A DNA stretch of 64,000 nucleotides from Clostridium sp. SY8519 (GTDB taxonomy: Bacteria; Bacillota; Clostridia; Lachnospirales; Lachnospiraceae): positions 2,542,501-2,606,500 of the forward strand of contig NC_015737.1 in NCBI RefSeq assembly GCF_000270305.1, in the 5' to 3' direction. This document shows, one piece after another, positions 16,871-27,323 of the stretch. A model generated the notes under the pieces. It did no database searches and was not told the origin of the DNA. It was given only the letters and a program-made list of their open reading frames with translations. The position numbers and the translations under genes are program-made. How positions within the stretch are numbered: the stretch's first letter is position 1; each line of letters opens with the position of its first letter.

Positions 16871-19714
16871 TTACTGCTTCTGGCTCTGAAGATAGGCTTC
16901 AAACTCTTCCGCCGTCATCAGCACACGCCGGGGCTTGGTTCCCTCTTCCGGGCCCACAACTCCCGCTTCCTCCAGTTGGTCCATAATGCGGGCGGCCCGG
17001 TTAAATCCCACTTTGAACATACGCTGCAGCATACCGATGGATCCCTTTTCCTTTTCCACCACAAATCTGCCGGCTGCCTCAAAATGTACGTCCCGGTCCG
17101 CGGCACCGGAAGTAAATCCGTTTCCGCCGCCCATCGAAGATTCGGATGCCTGATTAATGGTATCCTCGATCCCGGAATCATATTCTGTGTCGCCGTTCTG
17201 TTCCACAATATATTTTACGACAGCAGACACTTCCTCATCCGATACAAATGCCCCCTGGACGCGAAGGGGTTTCTGGTAATTCTGGGGATCAAACAGCATG
17301 TCGCCTTTTCCCAGAAGCTTCTCCGCCCCGTTCATATCCAGGATTGTCCGGGAATCCACACCGGATGTGACAGAAAAGGCAATCCGGGAAGGCATATTCG
17401 CCTTGATCAGTCCGGTGATTACATTCACGGAGGGACGCTGTGTGGCAATCACCAGATGGATGCCGCAGGCGCGGGCCAGCTGGGCCAGCCGGCAGATGGC
17501 GCCTTCCACATCCCCCGGCGCTGCCATCATCAGATCCGCCAGCTCGTCTACCACAATCAGGATCTGGGGCATCGGCTGCGGTTTCTCTCCATCCTCTTCT
17601 GTCATGGAAGCCGCCACATTCTTAACCTTCTGATTGTAGGCCTTGATATCCCGCACATGATATTCCGCAAACCTGCGGTACCGGTCGGTCATTTCCGCCA
17701 CGCCCCAGTTCAGGGCCCCGGCCGCTTTTTTCGGATCGGTCACCACCGGAAGGAGCAGATGGGGAATCCCGTTGTACACCGAAAGTTCCACGACTTTCGG
17801 GTCGATCAGAATCATTTTTACCTCATCCGGCGATGCCTTGTACAGAATACTCATGATAATGGTATTGATGCATACGGATTTTCCGGATCCTGTCGCGCCC
17901 GCAATCAGCAGGTGCGGCATGGTTTCAATATTGGCGATGATGTTTTTGCCGGCAATATCCTTGCCTGCGCAGAAAGCAATCTTTGATTTTTCGTTTTTGA
18001 ATTCCGCGGATTCCACCAGGCTGCGGAAGGCCACAGGCACGGTTTCCCGGTTGGGGACTTCAATTCCGATGACCGATTTGCCCGGAACCGGAGCTTCAAT
18101 ACGGATATCCGCAACGGCCAGATTCAGTTTGATGTCGTCCGCCAGATTGACTATTTTGCTGACTTTCACACCCATTTCCGGCTGAATTTCATATCTGGTA
18201 ACCGTAGGACCGCAGGTCACGTCTGTCACCCGCGCGTTTACGCCGAAATTGGTCAGTGTCAGCTGCAGCCTTCTGGACATTTCCTCCAGATGTTCCCGGG
18301 AATCGCCGGAAGCACTCGGATCCGCCCTGGTCAGAAGTTCCGGTTTCGGGTAATGATACTCTTTTTTCGGCACTGCCTTTGCCTGATTGATTTCCTTCAT
18401 TACCGCCGCATTATCCGCCGGGTCCGAAGGCGCGTTTTTCCGTCTGGTTTTTTCTGCTTTTTCCGGTGCAGAAACTGTTTCCTCCGGCTGTTCCGCCTCC
18501 GGCAGAGTTTCTTTGTGTGCCGCTGCCGCAGCGGATGCGACGTGCGTCTCTTTCCCGGCGCCTGAAGGATCTGCGTCAGAAACGGCTGCTTCTGTCCCCT
18601 CCTGCTCCGGCAGATGGATCTGTGGCCGGAATTCCGTATCCCAGCTGGAACCCGGAATGTTTCCTGTCTGCTGCGGCTCTGCGGAACCTTCTTTACCTGC
18701 GGAAAAATCCGCCGCCGGGGCGCTTTTTTTCCTTTTTCCTGCTGTACCGCCGGTGGTTCCGACTGTGGTTCCGGCTGTCTGTGCTCTGCCGGCAGACAGT
18801 TCCTCTTTGACCAGCGCGCGGATTTTTTCCGTCAGCTCGCTCATGTTGTCCGTGGAAACTGCCGCTTTATCCGGATTCAGCTTGGTATCCGGGGAAACTC
18901 CGTATACTTTTCTGCGGAATCTGCGGCCCGCGCAGGCGTCTTCGGACTCTTTTTCCCCTCGCCGTGCCGGCCGCTGTACACTTCCTCCGGCCTGACGGAG
19001 TTCTTTTTCTCTTCTCCGGTCCCGCCGGATTTCCTTTTCTCTTTTCCGCATCTGACTGCGGTTTTTGCTTTTCTGCTGCCGTTTTTCCGACTGTTCCCTG
19101 GCACGTTTTGCTGCCATACGGGAACTTGCGGAAACAGAATCAAAGAAGGATTTTTCGGAAATCAGCGCAGCAGCGAGCACCAGAAGAATAATAACAATGA
19201 CAAAGCCGCCGGCCAGGCCAGTTCCTTCCGCCAGCGTCCGGCCTACGGCACCTCCCAGCACGCCGCCGCCATTTTTTCTGGTAAGTCCGTTTTTAAAAAT
19301 CACCGAAAGCGTCGGCGACGCGTTTAGATAGCATACCAGATGGGCAAAGGCGCACAGCGCAATCAGAAGGATAACCGCCGCGCATGATTTCATGACCGTT
19401 CTGGGCCTGTTTCTGCGTACGCCATAGGTATTGGCTGCAAGAAAAGCGCCGAAAAAGAAAAGCCAGAAGGGGAAGAGATAGGCAATTACCCCGAAAACGC
19501 CAAAAAAGAAGACGCGAAACGCATCTCCCGTTTTTCCGCCAAATCCGATGTTGCTGATAAACACAAGCACAGCAATGGCCAGCAGTGCAAAAAGGAAGAC
19601 TTCACGCTTCCATGGAAAATTCACGGAAGAAGACGCCTTCCTTTTCTTTGCGCCGGATGATGCTCTGCCGGAAGTTTTTTTCTTTGTGGATGGCCGTTTT
19701 TTCTTGGCTGCCAT
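16871..19714 (-). CDS. DNA translocase of the FtsK/SpoIIIE family
   Basis: This membrane-anchored ATPase pumps chromosomal DNA through the septum at division or sporulation. The 947-residue protein has a basic start, about four membrane segments (to about residue 185), a long Ala/Glu/Ser/Pro-rich linker (about 190-440), then the motor with Walker A '[12 protein letters not shown]' and Walker B '[13 protein letters not shown]'. It ends with the winged-helix gamma domain ('[24 protein letters not shown]') that reads polar DNA sequences. ATG 19714 (MAAKKKRP) is chosen over TTG 19723. Whether it is FtsK or SpoIIIE cannot be decided from sequence alone. Confidence 0.94.
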   Translation of the reverse strand: MAAKKKRPSTKKKTSGRASSGAKKRKASSSVNFPWKREVFLFALLAIAVLVFISNIGFGGKTGDAFRVFFFGVFGVIAYLFPFWLFFFGAFLAANTYGVRRNRPRTVMKSCAAVILLIALCAFAHLVCYLNASPTLSVIFKNGLTRKNGGGVLGGAVGRTLAEGTGLAGGFVIVIILLVLAAALISEKSFFDSVSASSRMAAKRAREQSEKRQQKSKNRSQMRKREKEIRRDRRREKELRQAGGSVQRPARRGEKESEDACAGRRFRRKVYGVSPDTKLNPDKAAVSTDNMSELTEKIRALVKEELSAGRAQTAGTTVGTTGGTAGKRKKSAPAADFSAGKEGSAEPQQTGNIPGSSWDTEFRPQIHLPEQEGTEAAVSDADPSGAGKETHVASAAAAAHKETLPEAEQPEETVSAPEKAEKTRRKNAPSDPADNAAVMKEINQAKAVPKKEYHYPKPELLTRADPSASGDSREHLEEMSRRLQLTLTNFGVNARVTDVTCGPTVTRYEIQPEMGVKVSKIVNLADDIKLNLAVADIRIEAPVPGKSVIGIEVPNRETVPVAFRSLVESAEFKNEKSKIAFCAGKDIAGKNIIANIETMPHLLIAGATGSGKSVCINTIIMSILYKASPDEVKMILIDPKVVELSVYNGIPHLLLPVVTDPKKAAGALNWGVAEMTDRYRRFAEYHVRDIKAYNQKVKNVAASMTEEDGEKPQPMPQILIVVDELADLMMAAPGDVEGAICRLAQLARACGIHLVIATQRPSVNVITGLIKANMPSRIAFSVTSGVDSRTILDMNGAEKLLGKGDMLFDPQNYQKPLRVQGAFVSDEEVSAVVKYIVEQNGDTEYDSGIEDTINQASESSMGGGNGFTSGAADRDVHFEAAGRFVVEKEKGSIGMLQRMFKVGFNRAARIMDQLEEAGVVGPEEGTKPRRVLMTAEEFEAYLQSQKQ

Positions 19715-19729
19715 AAATCTCAATACCTC

Positions 19730-20602
19730 TTACATTGCAGCATATCCGATGACGGAAACCACTCCAACGATCAGACAGTACACTGCAAAATATTTAAATT
19801 TCTTTTCTTTGACAATTGCCAGCATCAGTTTGATGGCAATATAGCCCACAACTCCTGCAATGATCATGCCTATGATATAATTGCGCACTTCGGCACCGGT
19901 AACAGACACATTGCCCGCTCCGTGGAACTCCAGAACCAGCGCGCCTAAAATAGCCGGTATGGACATCAGGAAGGAAAACTTCACAGCAAATTCCCGCCGG
20001 AGTCCCAGAAATATAGAGGCCGCAATTGTGCTGCCGGACCGGGAGATCCCGGGCATGGTCGCGATTCCCTGTACAACACCTATCACCAGCGCGTTGGAAT
20101 AAGTCATCTGTTTCGGACCTTTCCTTCCATCCGGAGCCCGGTCCGACAGATATAACAATACTGCGGTGATGATCAGGCAGATTCCGGGGATAAAAAGAAT
20201 ATTCGAAGCTGCTTCCACAAAATCCGCTCCTGCGTAACCAATCAGTCCGGTGGGAATGGTGGCCGCGATTACCAGAAGGACAAATTTGCGGTAGCTGTTT
20301 GTTACAATCCGCTTCATCTGCAGTTCCGGCTGATTTCTGCGCCGGAAAAAAACGGTCACGTTATAGAACGCGTCTGCAATAATCTTTACAAATTCCACAA
20401 TCATGCGCGCCACATCCCGGTAATAGACGCAGACAATAGCAATCAGCGTGGCAATATGCAGGAGCACATCATACAGCATACCGGTATCTGTATTCACATG
20501 AAACAGTATTTTAAATAAAGCCAGATGGCCGGAACTGCTGACCGGAAGAAACTCCGTCAGCCCTTGAATCAGCCCCATTACCGCAGCTTGAATAAATGAC
20601 AT
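19730..20602 (-). CDS. uppP: Undecaprenyl-diphosphatase
   Basis: UppP (BacA) removes a phosphate from undecaprenyl diphosphate, recycling the carrier and giving bacitracin tolerance. The 290-residue polytopic protein has the two catalytic repeats 'GLIQGLTEFLPVSSSGHL' and 'GVVQGIATMPGISRSGST'. It lies between glgA and the FtsK gene; its stop codon is 15 bases before the FtsK start. Length is slightly above the usual 265-280. Confidence 0.95.
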   Translation of the reverse strand: MSFIQAAVMGLIQGLTEFLPVSSSGHLALFKILFHVNTDTGMLYDVLLHIATLIAIVCVYYRDVARMIVEFVKIIADAFYNVTVFFRRRNQPELQMKRIVTNSYRKFVLLVIAATIPTGLIGYAGADFVEAASNILFIPGICLIITAVLLYLSDRAPDGRKGPKQMTYSNALVIGVVQGIATMPGISRSGSTIAASIFLGLRREFAVKFSFLMSIPAILGALVLEFHGAGNVSVTGAEVRNYIIGMIIAGVVGYIAIKLMLAIVKEKKFKYFAVYCLIVGVVSVIGYAAM

Positions 20603-20624
20603 CTCTTATACCCTTTCCTGATGC

Positions 20625-22076
20625 TTATTTTCCCAGCAGATAGTTGTACAGTCCGGCATACCGGTTGGCGGATACTTTCCAGGAAAAATCAATTTTCATT
20701 CCCCGCTCCGCAATCAGATTCCATTTTCTCTTTTTCTCGAAATAAATCTGTTTTGCGTAATTAATGGTATGCAGCATCTCATCTGCATTGTAATTCGCAA
20801 AGGAAAAACCGTTGCCGGTATTCTCATATTCGTTAAACGGCTGCACTGTGTCACGCAGGCCGCCGGTTTCCCGTACGATCGGAACGGTTCCGTACCGGCA
20901 GGCAATCATCTGTGTCAGGCCGCAGGGTTCGAATCGGGAGGGCACCAGGAAGGCATCCGCGGCCGCAAACAGCCGGTGCGACAGTTCGTCGCTGTAGCAA
21001 ATGTTGGCTGATATCCGGTCGCTGTGCTTCCCGGCGTAATAGCGGAACATATTTTCGTAGCGTTCCTCGCCGGTTCCCACCACTACGAACTGGGTGAATT
21101 CATCCGCGATCCCCTCGATGGCATAATCCACAAGATCCAGCCCTTTCTGGTCCGTCAGTCTGGACACCAGCCCGATTAAGAATTTGCTGTGGTCTACGGT
21201 CAGATGGAAATCTTCCTGGAACCGTATCTTGTTTTCTTTTTTTATTTTGCGGAAATTATCCACGGAATAGTTCTTATAAATATAAGGGTCGGTCTCCGGA
21301 TTATATACGTCATAATCGATGCCGTTCACGATTCCCTGCAGATCAAAATGGCGAGCAGACAAAAGGCCGTTCAACCCCTCCCCGTAATAATCCATCTGAA
21401 TTTCGCCGGCGTAGGATTCACTGACGGTGGTGATATAATCCGCGTACACAAGGCCGCCCTTCAGCATGTTGGCGTCCTTATGGTACTCCAGTTTATCCGG
21501 GGTAAATAACTCTTTCGGCAGCCCGGTGATTCCCTGCACCGTTTTCACATCCCACACGCCCTGGAACTTCAGGTTGTGGATTGTCATGATGGATTTCATT
21601 CCCCAGAAGAACATATCTCCCTGGAATTCGTTTTTCAGGTATACCGGCACCATCCCGGTCTCCCAGTCATGACAGTGAATCAGTTCCGGCTGGAAACCGA
21701 TCAGCGGCAGCATGGAAAGCACTGCCTTGTCAAAAAAGCAGAATTTTTCCACATCCCAGCGGATATCTCCATAGGGAACCGCGCAGTCAAAATACTCCAT
21801 ATTATCAATGAAGTAATAGGTGATCCCATCCAGTTCACAGGTCAGCACACCCACATACTTATCCGGTAGAGCCGGACCCATATGCATGTAAAAATGTGTC
21901 AGGTACCGGAACTGGTTTCTGAAATGTTCCGGGATACAGGTGTAGTTCGGCAGAACGACCCGCACATCCCATTCTTCGCTGCTGAGGTTCTTCGGCAGAG
22001 AGCCGCATACATCAGCCAGACCGCCGGTTTTGATAAATGGCACACACTCGGATGCCGCAAAGAGTATTTTTTTCAT
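20625..22076 (-). CDS. glgA: Glycogen synthase (ADP-glucose type)
   Basis: GlgA elongates alpha-1,4-glucan chains from ADP-glucose (GT5 family). The 483-residue protein shows the ADP-glucose motif 'KTGGLADVCGSLPK' near the start, 'HCHDWETGMVPVYLK' and the C-terminal 'PSRFEPCGLTQMIACRYG' with 'RETGGLRDTV'. Length is normal. No other glycogen gene is nearby; it sits between yebC (17 bases upstream) and uppP, which suggests it is transcribed with housekeeping genes rather than in a glg operon. Confidence 0.95.
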   Translation of the reverse strand: MKKILFAASECVPFIKTGGLADVCGSLPKNLSSEEWDVRVVLPNYTCIPEHFRNQFRYLTHFYMHMGPALPDKYVGVLTCELDGITYYFIDNMEYFDCAVPYGDIRWDVEKFCFFDKAVLSMLPLIGFQPELIHCHDWETGMVPVYLKNEFQGDMFFWGMKSIMTIHNLKFQGVWDVKTVQGITGLPKELFTPDKLEYHKDANMLKGGLVYADYITTVSESYAGEIQMDYYGEGLNGLLSARHFDLQGIVNGIDYDVYNPETDPYIYKNYSVDNFRKIKKENKIRFQEDFHLTVDHSKFLIGLVSRLTDQKGLDLVDYAIEGIADEFTQFVVVGTGEERYENMFRYYAGKHSDRISANICYSDELSHRLFAAADAFLVPSRFEPCGLTQMIACRYGTVPIVRETGGLRDTVQPFNEYENTGNGFSFANYNADEMLHTINYAKQIYFEKKRKWNLIAERGMKIDFSWKVSANRYAGLYNYLLGK

Positions 22077-22093
22077 AAATGATTCTTCCCAGA

Positions 22094-22822
22094 TTATTCT
22101 TCCCAGTTGTGATAAACCTGCTGGACATCGTCATCTTCGTCAAGCAGATCAAGCAGCTTATTCATATGATAAATATCCTGTTCATCCGTCAGGGTCACAT
22201 ATGTCTGCGGAATCATAGTAACTTCCGCGTCAGCCATGGGAATTCCCTGATCCTCCAGTTTCTGGCGGACCTCACTGAAGGCTGCCGGATCGGTAAGGAT
22301 CTCGAAACTGTCCTCTTCCTCCGAAAAATCATCGGCGCCCGCATCCAGTGCCAGCATCATCAGATCATCCGGTTCCATATCACAGGCTTCCCGGTCAATG
22401 AGGATCTGTCCCTTTTCATCGAACATAAAGGATACGCATCCCTGTGTGCCGATATTGCCGTTTCCTTTGGAAAAAGCATTGCGCACATTGGCTGCGGTAC
22501 GGTTCTTGTTGTCTGTCAGCGCCTTGACAATGATCGCGGTTCCGTTCGGTCCGTATCCTTCATAGGTGGCCGTCTCGTAATTCACGGAATCCGCGTCTCC
22601 GGCTGCCTTCTTAATGCCTCGCTCAATGGTGTCGTTGGGCATATTATTGGCTTTGGCCTTGGCGATCACATCCCGAAGTCTGGAATTGTTGTCCGGATCC
22701 GGGCCGCCTTCCTTAACCGCAACCGCGATTTCACGGCCGATTACGGTAAAAATCTTTCCTTTTGCCGCATCGTTTTTTTCTTTTTTATGCTTGATGTTTG
22801 AAAATTTTGAATGTCCTGACAT
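22094..22822 (-). CDS. YebC/PmpR family protein (TACO1-like)
   Basis: The 242-residue protein starts [23 protein letters not shown] and has '[17 protein letters not shown]' and '[13 protein letters not shown]', which define the YebC/TACO1 family. Members have been described as transcriptional regulators and, for some, as factors that help translate proline-rich stretches; which role applies here is unknown. It has its own promoter at 22887-22916. Confidence 0.93.
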   Translation of the reverse strand: MSGHSKFSNIKHKKEKNDAAKGKIFTVIGREIAVAVKEGGPDPDNNSRLRDVIAKAKANNMPNDTIERGIKKAAGDADSVNYETATYEGYGPNGTAIIVKALTDNKNRTAANVRNAFSKGNGNIGTQGCVSFMFDEKGQILIDREACDMEPDDLMMLALDAGADDFSEEEDSFEILTDPAAFSEVRQKLEDQGIPMADAEVTMIPQTYVTLTDEQDIYHMNKLLDLLDEDDDVQQVYHNWEE

Positions 22823-22886
22823 ATTTCTGTGCTCCTTTTATTCTGTTTGAATTCCGAACGCACTGCAGATCAGAATCCATCGTAAT

Positions 22887-22916
22887 ACTATAACATATAC
22901 CGGGCAGATGTGACAA
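22887..22916 (-). promoter_or_regulatory. Promoter upstream of yebC
   Basis: On the minus strand TTGTCA (22911-22916), 18 bases, TATAGT (22887-22892) with a TG just before the -10 element. It lies directly after the end of the upstream CBS/CorC gene and would drive yebC-glgA-uppP. Confidence 0.6.
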
Positions 22917-22920
22917 GGGA

Positions 22921-23829
22921 TCACTCGGCCTGCTCTGTTTTCTCTGTTTCCTCTTTGCCGGGATCCGGCGCCCGGGAGGCACGTACGGCCTTGATCATCT
23001 TGTTCTCCACCTGCAGTACATCAAAATCATATCCCAGGGCATGTACCGTAAAGACTTCCCCATCATTGGGAATCCGGTTGATCTCGGCAATCAGGAATCC
23101 GTTCAGGGTATCAAAATCTCCCATCAGGGATTCGTCGATCCCCAGTTCCTCACACACGTCATCAGTCTCCATCTCCCCGTCAATCAGGAAACTGCCGTCT
23201 TTCTGCTGAATGATTTCACTCTCTTCCGAATCATGCTCATCCATAATATTTCCGACGATTTCCTCCAGGATATCCTCCATGGTCACCAATCCGGCAGTCT
23301 GACCGTATTCGTCAATTACGGCTACCATATGGATTTTCATGGCCTGCATCCGGCGGAACAGATCGTCAATATGCCTGGTTTCCGGAATAAACGCGATCCT
23401 GCGAACCAATCCCCGGATCTGCCGGATTTCCCGGTCCATCAGTCCCTCCCGGCAGACATAGTTCAGTAAATCCTTAATGTGAATGACTCCGGTGATATTG
23501 TCTATGTTCTCCATATAGACCGGATAACGGGAATATTCCTTTTCGTTCACAAAGGACAGAACCTCTTTTAATGTCATGGAAGCATCCACTGCCACAATAT
23601 TCTTCCGGTGGGTCATAATATCCTTGGCGTCTTTGTCGTCAAAATCGAAAATATTGCTGATCATCCGCGCCTCACTCTCGTGAAGCACGCCCTTTTCATG
23701 TCCTTCTTCTACCATGGACATGATTTCTTCTTCTGTGGTTGCTTCTGTGCTGTCCGGCTCCTGCCGGCCGGAAAAAAGATTCCGGAATTTTCTGCGCTTC
23801 TGACTTCGCGGTTTGCCGTCGTTCTCCAT
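22921..23829 (-). CDS. CBS-domain/CorC-HlyC protein without the membrane domain
   Basis: The 302-residue protein has a basic N terminus, a pair of CBS domains (about 65-190: 'DIMTHRKNIVAVDASMTLKEVL', 'YGQTAGLVTMEDILEEIVG') and a C-terminal CorC_HlyC transporter-associated domain (about 205-285: 'DTLNGFLIAEINRIP'). Full-length hemolysin-C/MpfA-type proteins begin with a four-helix DUF21 membrane domain; it is absent here, as in E. coli CorC. It is therefore probably a soluble ligand-binding modulator of ion efflux; the partner is unknown. It precedes alr's downstream neighbour position, 18 bases after alr. Confidence 0.88.
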   Translation of the reverse strand: MENDGKPRSQKRRKFRNLFSGRQEPDSTEATTEEEIMSMVEEGHEKGVLHESEARMISNIFDFDDKDAKDIMTHRKNIVAVDASMTLKEVLSFVNEKEYSRYPVYMENIDNITGVIHIKDLLNYVCREGLMDREIRQIRGLVRRIAFIPETRHIDDLFRRMQAMKIHMVAVIDEYGQTAGLVTMEDILEEIVGNIMDEHDSEESEIIQQKDGSFLIDGEMETDDVCEELGIDESLMGDFDTLNGFLIAEINRIPNDGEVFTVHALGYDFDVLQVENKMIKAVRASRAPDPGKEETEKTEQAE

Positions 23830-23847
23830 CTGTCATGCTCTCCTTGC

Positions 23848-25020
23848 TTATTCAGCGAAAAAATCGTACTGGCTGACAATCTCTCCGTTTTTCAGATAAT
23901 TACGGGGGATGCGTTTGCTCAGATCGCAGGCCAGCTCATAGTTAAAGCGTCCGGACAGTTCCCCCAGTTCTTCCATCGTAATCTCCTGTTCGCCGTCACG
24001 GCCCAGCAGGATAACCGGTTCTCCCTGCTGAACATCCGGAATATGGGTAACATCCACCATAAACTGGTCCATGCACACCCGTCCGCGGATCGGCGCCCGG
24101 CATCCGCGGATCAGAACATACCCCTTGTTTGACAGGGAACGGGGATAGCCGTCCCCGTATCCCACCGGAACCGTTGCGATGACCTCATCCGTGCTGGTTT
24201 TGTATGTGCCGCCGTAGCTGATGCTCCTGCCCGGCCCCAGTTTTTTCACTAAAACCACCTGACTGTGAATCGACATCAGCGGTTTTAAGCGGATCCTGCT
24301 TCTGTCCACTTCGTCCGAAGGCCACAGTCCATAGAGAATAATCCCGGCGCGTACCATGTCTTTGTTATACTGGGGCAGATCAATGATTCCCGCGCTGTTG
24401 GAAATATGGTGAATGGGGATCCGAAGCCCCCGTACCATCAGAAGATCAATCATCCGGTCAAAGGCCTCTGCCTGGCATTCGGTAAAACGCTTGTCCTTCT
24501 CATCTGCCCGGGCAAAATGAGTGAAAATTCCCTCAATTTCCAAATTCGGCAGCTGGCTGATGCTTACAATATCGTCCGCGGAATCTTCCGTAATGGAAAA
24601 TCCGATCCTGCTCATGCCAGTATCCAGTTTGATATGAATTTTCGCGGTTTTGCCCAGTTTTCTGGCTGCTTTGGAAATCTGCCGGGCCGTTTCAAAGGAA
24701 AAAACCGCGGTGCGGATATCCAGATCAATCATTTCCTCATACTGATCCGGAAAGGAGTATCCGAGAATCAGGATCGGTTTTCTGCGTCCTGCCCGGCGAA
24801 GGATCTTTCCTTCGTCCACGGAGGCAACCGCATACCCCCAGATGTCTTCCTCCTGCTCCAGAACCTCCGACAGCGCCAGGGCCCCATGCCCGTATCCGTC
24901 GGTTTTAATGACTGCCATGATCTTTGTGCTGCTGTCTGCGCGGCAGTTTTTGATCTGCTGAAGATTGTAGGAAAACGCATCCAGGTCAATGTCTGCGTGC
25001 ACTCTGCTATATGCTTTCAT
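23848..25020 (-). CDS. alr: Alanine racemase
   Basis: Alr interconverts L- and D-alanine for peptidoglycan. The 390-residue protein carries the PLP lysine motif 'AVIKTDGYGHGA' (near residue 40), the catalytic tyrosine region 'SISYGGTYKTS' and 'RGRVCMDQFMVDVT'. The start at 25020 overlaps the end of the NAD(P)HX repair gene by 14 bases; this nnr-alr pairing is common in Gram-positives. Length is normal. Confidence 0.96.
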   Translation of the reverse strand: MKAYSRVHADIDLDAFSYNLQQIKNCRADSSTKIMAVIKTDGYGHGALALSEVLEQEEDIWGYAVASVDEGKILRRAGRRKPILILGYSFPDQYEEMIDLDIRTAVFSFETARQISKAARKLGKTAKIHIKLDTGMSRIGFSITEDSADDIVSISQLPNLEIEGIFTHFARADEKDKRFTECQAEAFDRMIDLLMVRGLRIPIHHISNSAGIIDLPQYNKDMVRAGIILYGLWPSDEVDRSRIRLKPLMSIHSQVVLVKKLGPGRSISYGGTYKTSTDEVIATVPVGYGDGYPRSLSNKGYVLIRGCRAPIRGRVCMDQFMVDVTHIPDVQQGEPVILLGRDGEQEITMEELGELSGRFNYELACDLSKRIPRNYLKNGEIVSQYDFFAE

Positions 25021-26548
25021 GAAAATATACCTTCTTTAAAATTATTCCGATGCCATTGATCAGGTCTTCCGCCTGCATACTGTAAGGTCCCTTTTCCCTG
25101 GCTGCCGCATCGCCTGCAAGCCCGTGGATATATACCGCCAGCGGTACCAGTTCCTCCGGACCGGCATCCTGCGCCAGGATTCCTGTCAGGAGCCCGGTCA
25201 GCACATCGCCGGAACCGCCCACAGCCATGCCGTGGTTTCCGCTGCAGTTAATAAAACAGCGGCCGTCTTCTGTCACGCTGACGGTTCTGGCGTCTTTCAT
25301 CACGACAGCCGCCCCTGTATCTTTCGCGAAACTTCGGGCCGCCTCCACCGGTGAAACCTTCAGTTCGGCAATCCTCCTGCCGGTAAGCCGGCTCATTTCC
25401 CCCATATGGGGGGTCAGAATACAGCCCCGCAGCAGCGGCCGCAGTTCCGTATGGGCAGCAATCAGATTCAGGCCGTCTGCGTCAATCACACACGGGAACC
25501 CGCTGCCGCCCTGCTTTTGGGCAGAGCGCCTGCGCACTTCGGTCAGCAGTCCCTTCAGCAGATGAAATGACGCCTCTGACTGTCCCAGTCCGGGACCGAT
25601 GGCCGCCGCGTCTGCCCAGCCGCACAGTTCCTGAAAATCTAGGGATTCGCACCCCTCCTCGTCATATACGGTCAGGATCGCGCCCGGCACTGCGGTCTGC
25701 AGGGGGATGCGATTGCATTCCGGCGTCAGGATACGCACCAGGCCGCAGCCCGCCGCATATGCCGCCCGGGCTGCCAGGATCGCGGCTCCGGCCATATTGC
25801 GGCTGCCGGCCGCCAGAAGCACCCGTCCGCAGGATCCTTTGTTGGAGTCATTGCGGCGTTCCGGCATCCGAACCAGGTCATTTTTCTCCATGCTCCAGGC
25901 ATCCGGCGAATGTCCCAGGAGACTTCGATGATCAATGCCGATCTCCGCACGGATCAGACGGCCGCAGCAGGCGGCTCCGGGATAGAGCAGCTGCCCCATC
26001 TTGTAAAATCCCATAGTTACCGTAGCATCCGCGCGAAACGCGCACCCCATAACCTGTCCTGTGTCCGCATGGATCCCCGACGGGATATCCACTGCGATTT
26101 TTCTGGCTTTACTGTCATTCAGCCGGCGAATCAGCTCCGCGTATCTTCCGGAAACCGGTCGGCTTAGCCCGATGCCGAACAGGCTGTCCAGCAATACCGT
26201 CCATCTGCCCGGGGGATATTCCGTATGGATCGGGATCCCGTATTTTTCCGCGATGGAAAGCTGGCGGCCGCATTCCGTGCTGGCATGTTCCCTGTTTCCT
26301 GCGAAATAAATTTCCGCGTGATATCCGGCCAGACACAGCAGCCTGGCGGCGGCAATTCCGTCGCCTCCGTTGTTTCCGCTGCCGCAGACAGCCAGAATAC
26401 GATCCTTTTCCCGATCCGCTGTATGAATGATATACTCTGCGATTTTCAGTGCGGCACGCTCCATCAGAACCGGTGAAATCACACCGAAGTATTCCATCGT
26501 ACTGCGATCACACTGCTGCATGGTGCTGCCTGAAAGAATTTCCTGCAT
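25007..26548 (-). CDS. nnr: Bifunctional NAD(P)H-hydrate epimerase / ADP-dependent dehydratase
   Basis: This enzyme repairs hydrated NADH and NADPH. The N-terminal YjeF_N epimerase domain (to about residue 215) shows 'CGSGNNGGDGIAAARLL'; the C-terminal ribokinase-like dehydratase domain shows 'GCILTPHMGEMSRL' and 'NHGMAVGGSGDVLTGLL'. ATG 26548 (MQEILSGS) follows GAGAGG; a GTG seven codons upstream also opens the frame. The product has 513 residues, the usual size of the fusion. It is next to rex, itself an NADH sensor. Confidence 0.94.
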   Translation of the reverse strand: MQEILSGSTMQQCDRSTMEYFGVISPVLMERAALKIAEYIIHTADREKDRILAVCGSGNNGGDGIAAARLLCLAGYHAEIYFAGNREHASTECGRQLSIAEKYGIPIHTEYPPGRWTVLLDSLFGIGLSRPVSGRYAELIRRLNDSKARKIAVDIPSGIHADTGQVMGCAFRADATVTMGFYKMGQLLYPGAACCGRLIRAEIGIDHRSLLGHSPDAWSMEKNDLVRMPERRNDSNKGSCGRVLLAAGSRNMAGAAILAARAAYAAGCGLVRILTPECNRIPLQTAVPGAILTVYDEEGCESLDFQELCGWADAAAIGPGLGQSEASFHLLKGLLTEVRRRSAQKQGGSGFPCVIDADGLNLIAAHTELRPLLRGCILTPHMGEMSRLTGRRIAELKVSPVEAARSFAKDTGAAVVMKDARTVSVTEDGRCFINCSGNHGMAVGGSGDVLTGLLTGILAQDAGPEELVPLAVYIHGLAGDAAAREKGPYSMQAEDLINGIGIILKKVYFHESI

Positions 26549-26635
26549 CGCTGCCTCTCTTTCCGACACTCTTTGTAAGATGCTTGCTTTCCTGCCGTTT
26601 TCGTACGGCCATGGCCCCCTTTTTCCAAAAATCCG

Positions 26636-27271
26636 TCAGGACTGGCGCTCTTTGTCTGTAATCAGATAGGACAGATGCATCAGACTGTCGGACAGATGCA
26701 CGGATTCAATCGTCACGTCCTCCGGCAGGTCCATTTCCATATGGGCAAAATTCCATATGGCCTTGATCCCCAGGGCGATCACATGCTCCGCCGCTTCTCT
26801 GGCATAGGCCTTCGGCAGGGTCAGTGCTGCCACATGCACCGGGGTTGACTTTACAAACTCATCCAGTTCTTCCATCATATGGATTTCAACACCGCCGGAT
26901 TTTTTTCCCTTCAGTGCCGGATCCACATCAAAGAGCGCCACTACTTCAAACCCTCTTTTTTTGAAATTGGAATAATTGGCGAGTGCCTGGCCCAGATGTC
27001 CGGAACCGATGATAATCATATTATGCGTATGGTCAATTCCAAGAATTTTGCCGATTTCATCATGAAGATACTGCACATTGTACCCATATCCCTGCTGGCC
27101 GAATTCTCCGAAATTGTTCAGATCCTGACGGATCTGGGATGCAGTGACTTTCATTCTTCTGCTTAATTCTCCGGATGAAATACGTTCGGTTCCCTCTTCC
27201 AATAACTCTGTCAGATACCGATAGTATCGCGGCATCCTGCGTATTACCGCAGGAGAAATCTGTTTATCCAC
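26636..27271 (-). CDS. rex: Redox-sensing transcriptional repressor Rex
   Basis: Rex senses the NADH/NAD+ ratio and represses fermentation and hydrogen genes. The 211-residue protein has an N-terminal winged helix ('VTASQIRQDLNNFGEFGQQGYGYNV') and a Rossmann domain ('IIGSGHLGQALANY'). Residues around 'DLPEDVTIESVHLSDSLMHLSYLI' match the family C terminus. It is placed before nnr and after an ABC-F gene. Candidate targets in this window are the hydrogenase and respiratory operons, but I found no clean Rex operator there. Confidence 0.95.
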   Translation of the reverse strand: MDKQISPAVIRRMPRYYRYLTELLEEGTERISSGELSRRMKVTASQIRQDLNNFGEFGQQGYGYNVQYLHDEIGKILGIDHTHNMIIIGSGHLGQALANYSNFKKRGFEVVALFDVDPALKGKKSGGVEIHMMEELDEFVKSTPVHVAALTLPKAYAREAAEHVIALGIKAIWNFAHMEMDLPEDVTIESVHLSDSLMHLSYLITDKERQS

Positions 27272-27323
27272 TTGTCGTCTACCTCCGTTATCATGTAAAG
27301 ATTATAGCAGAATTTCCTGTTGA

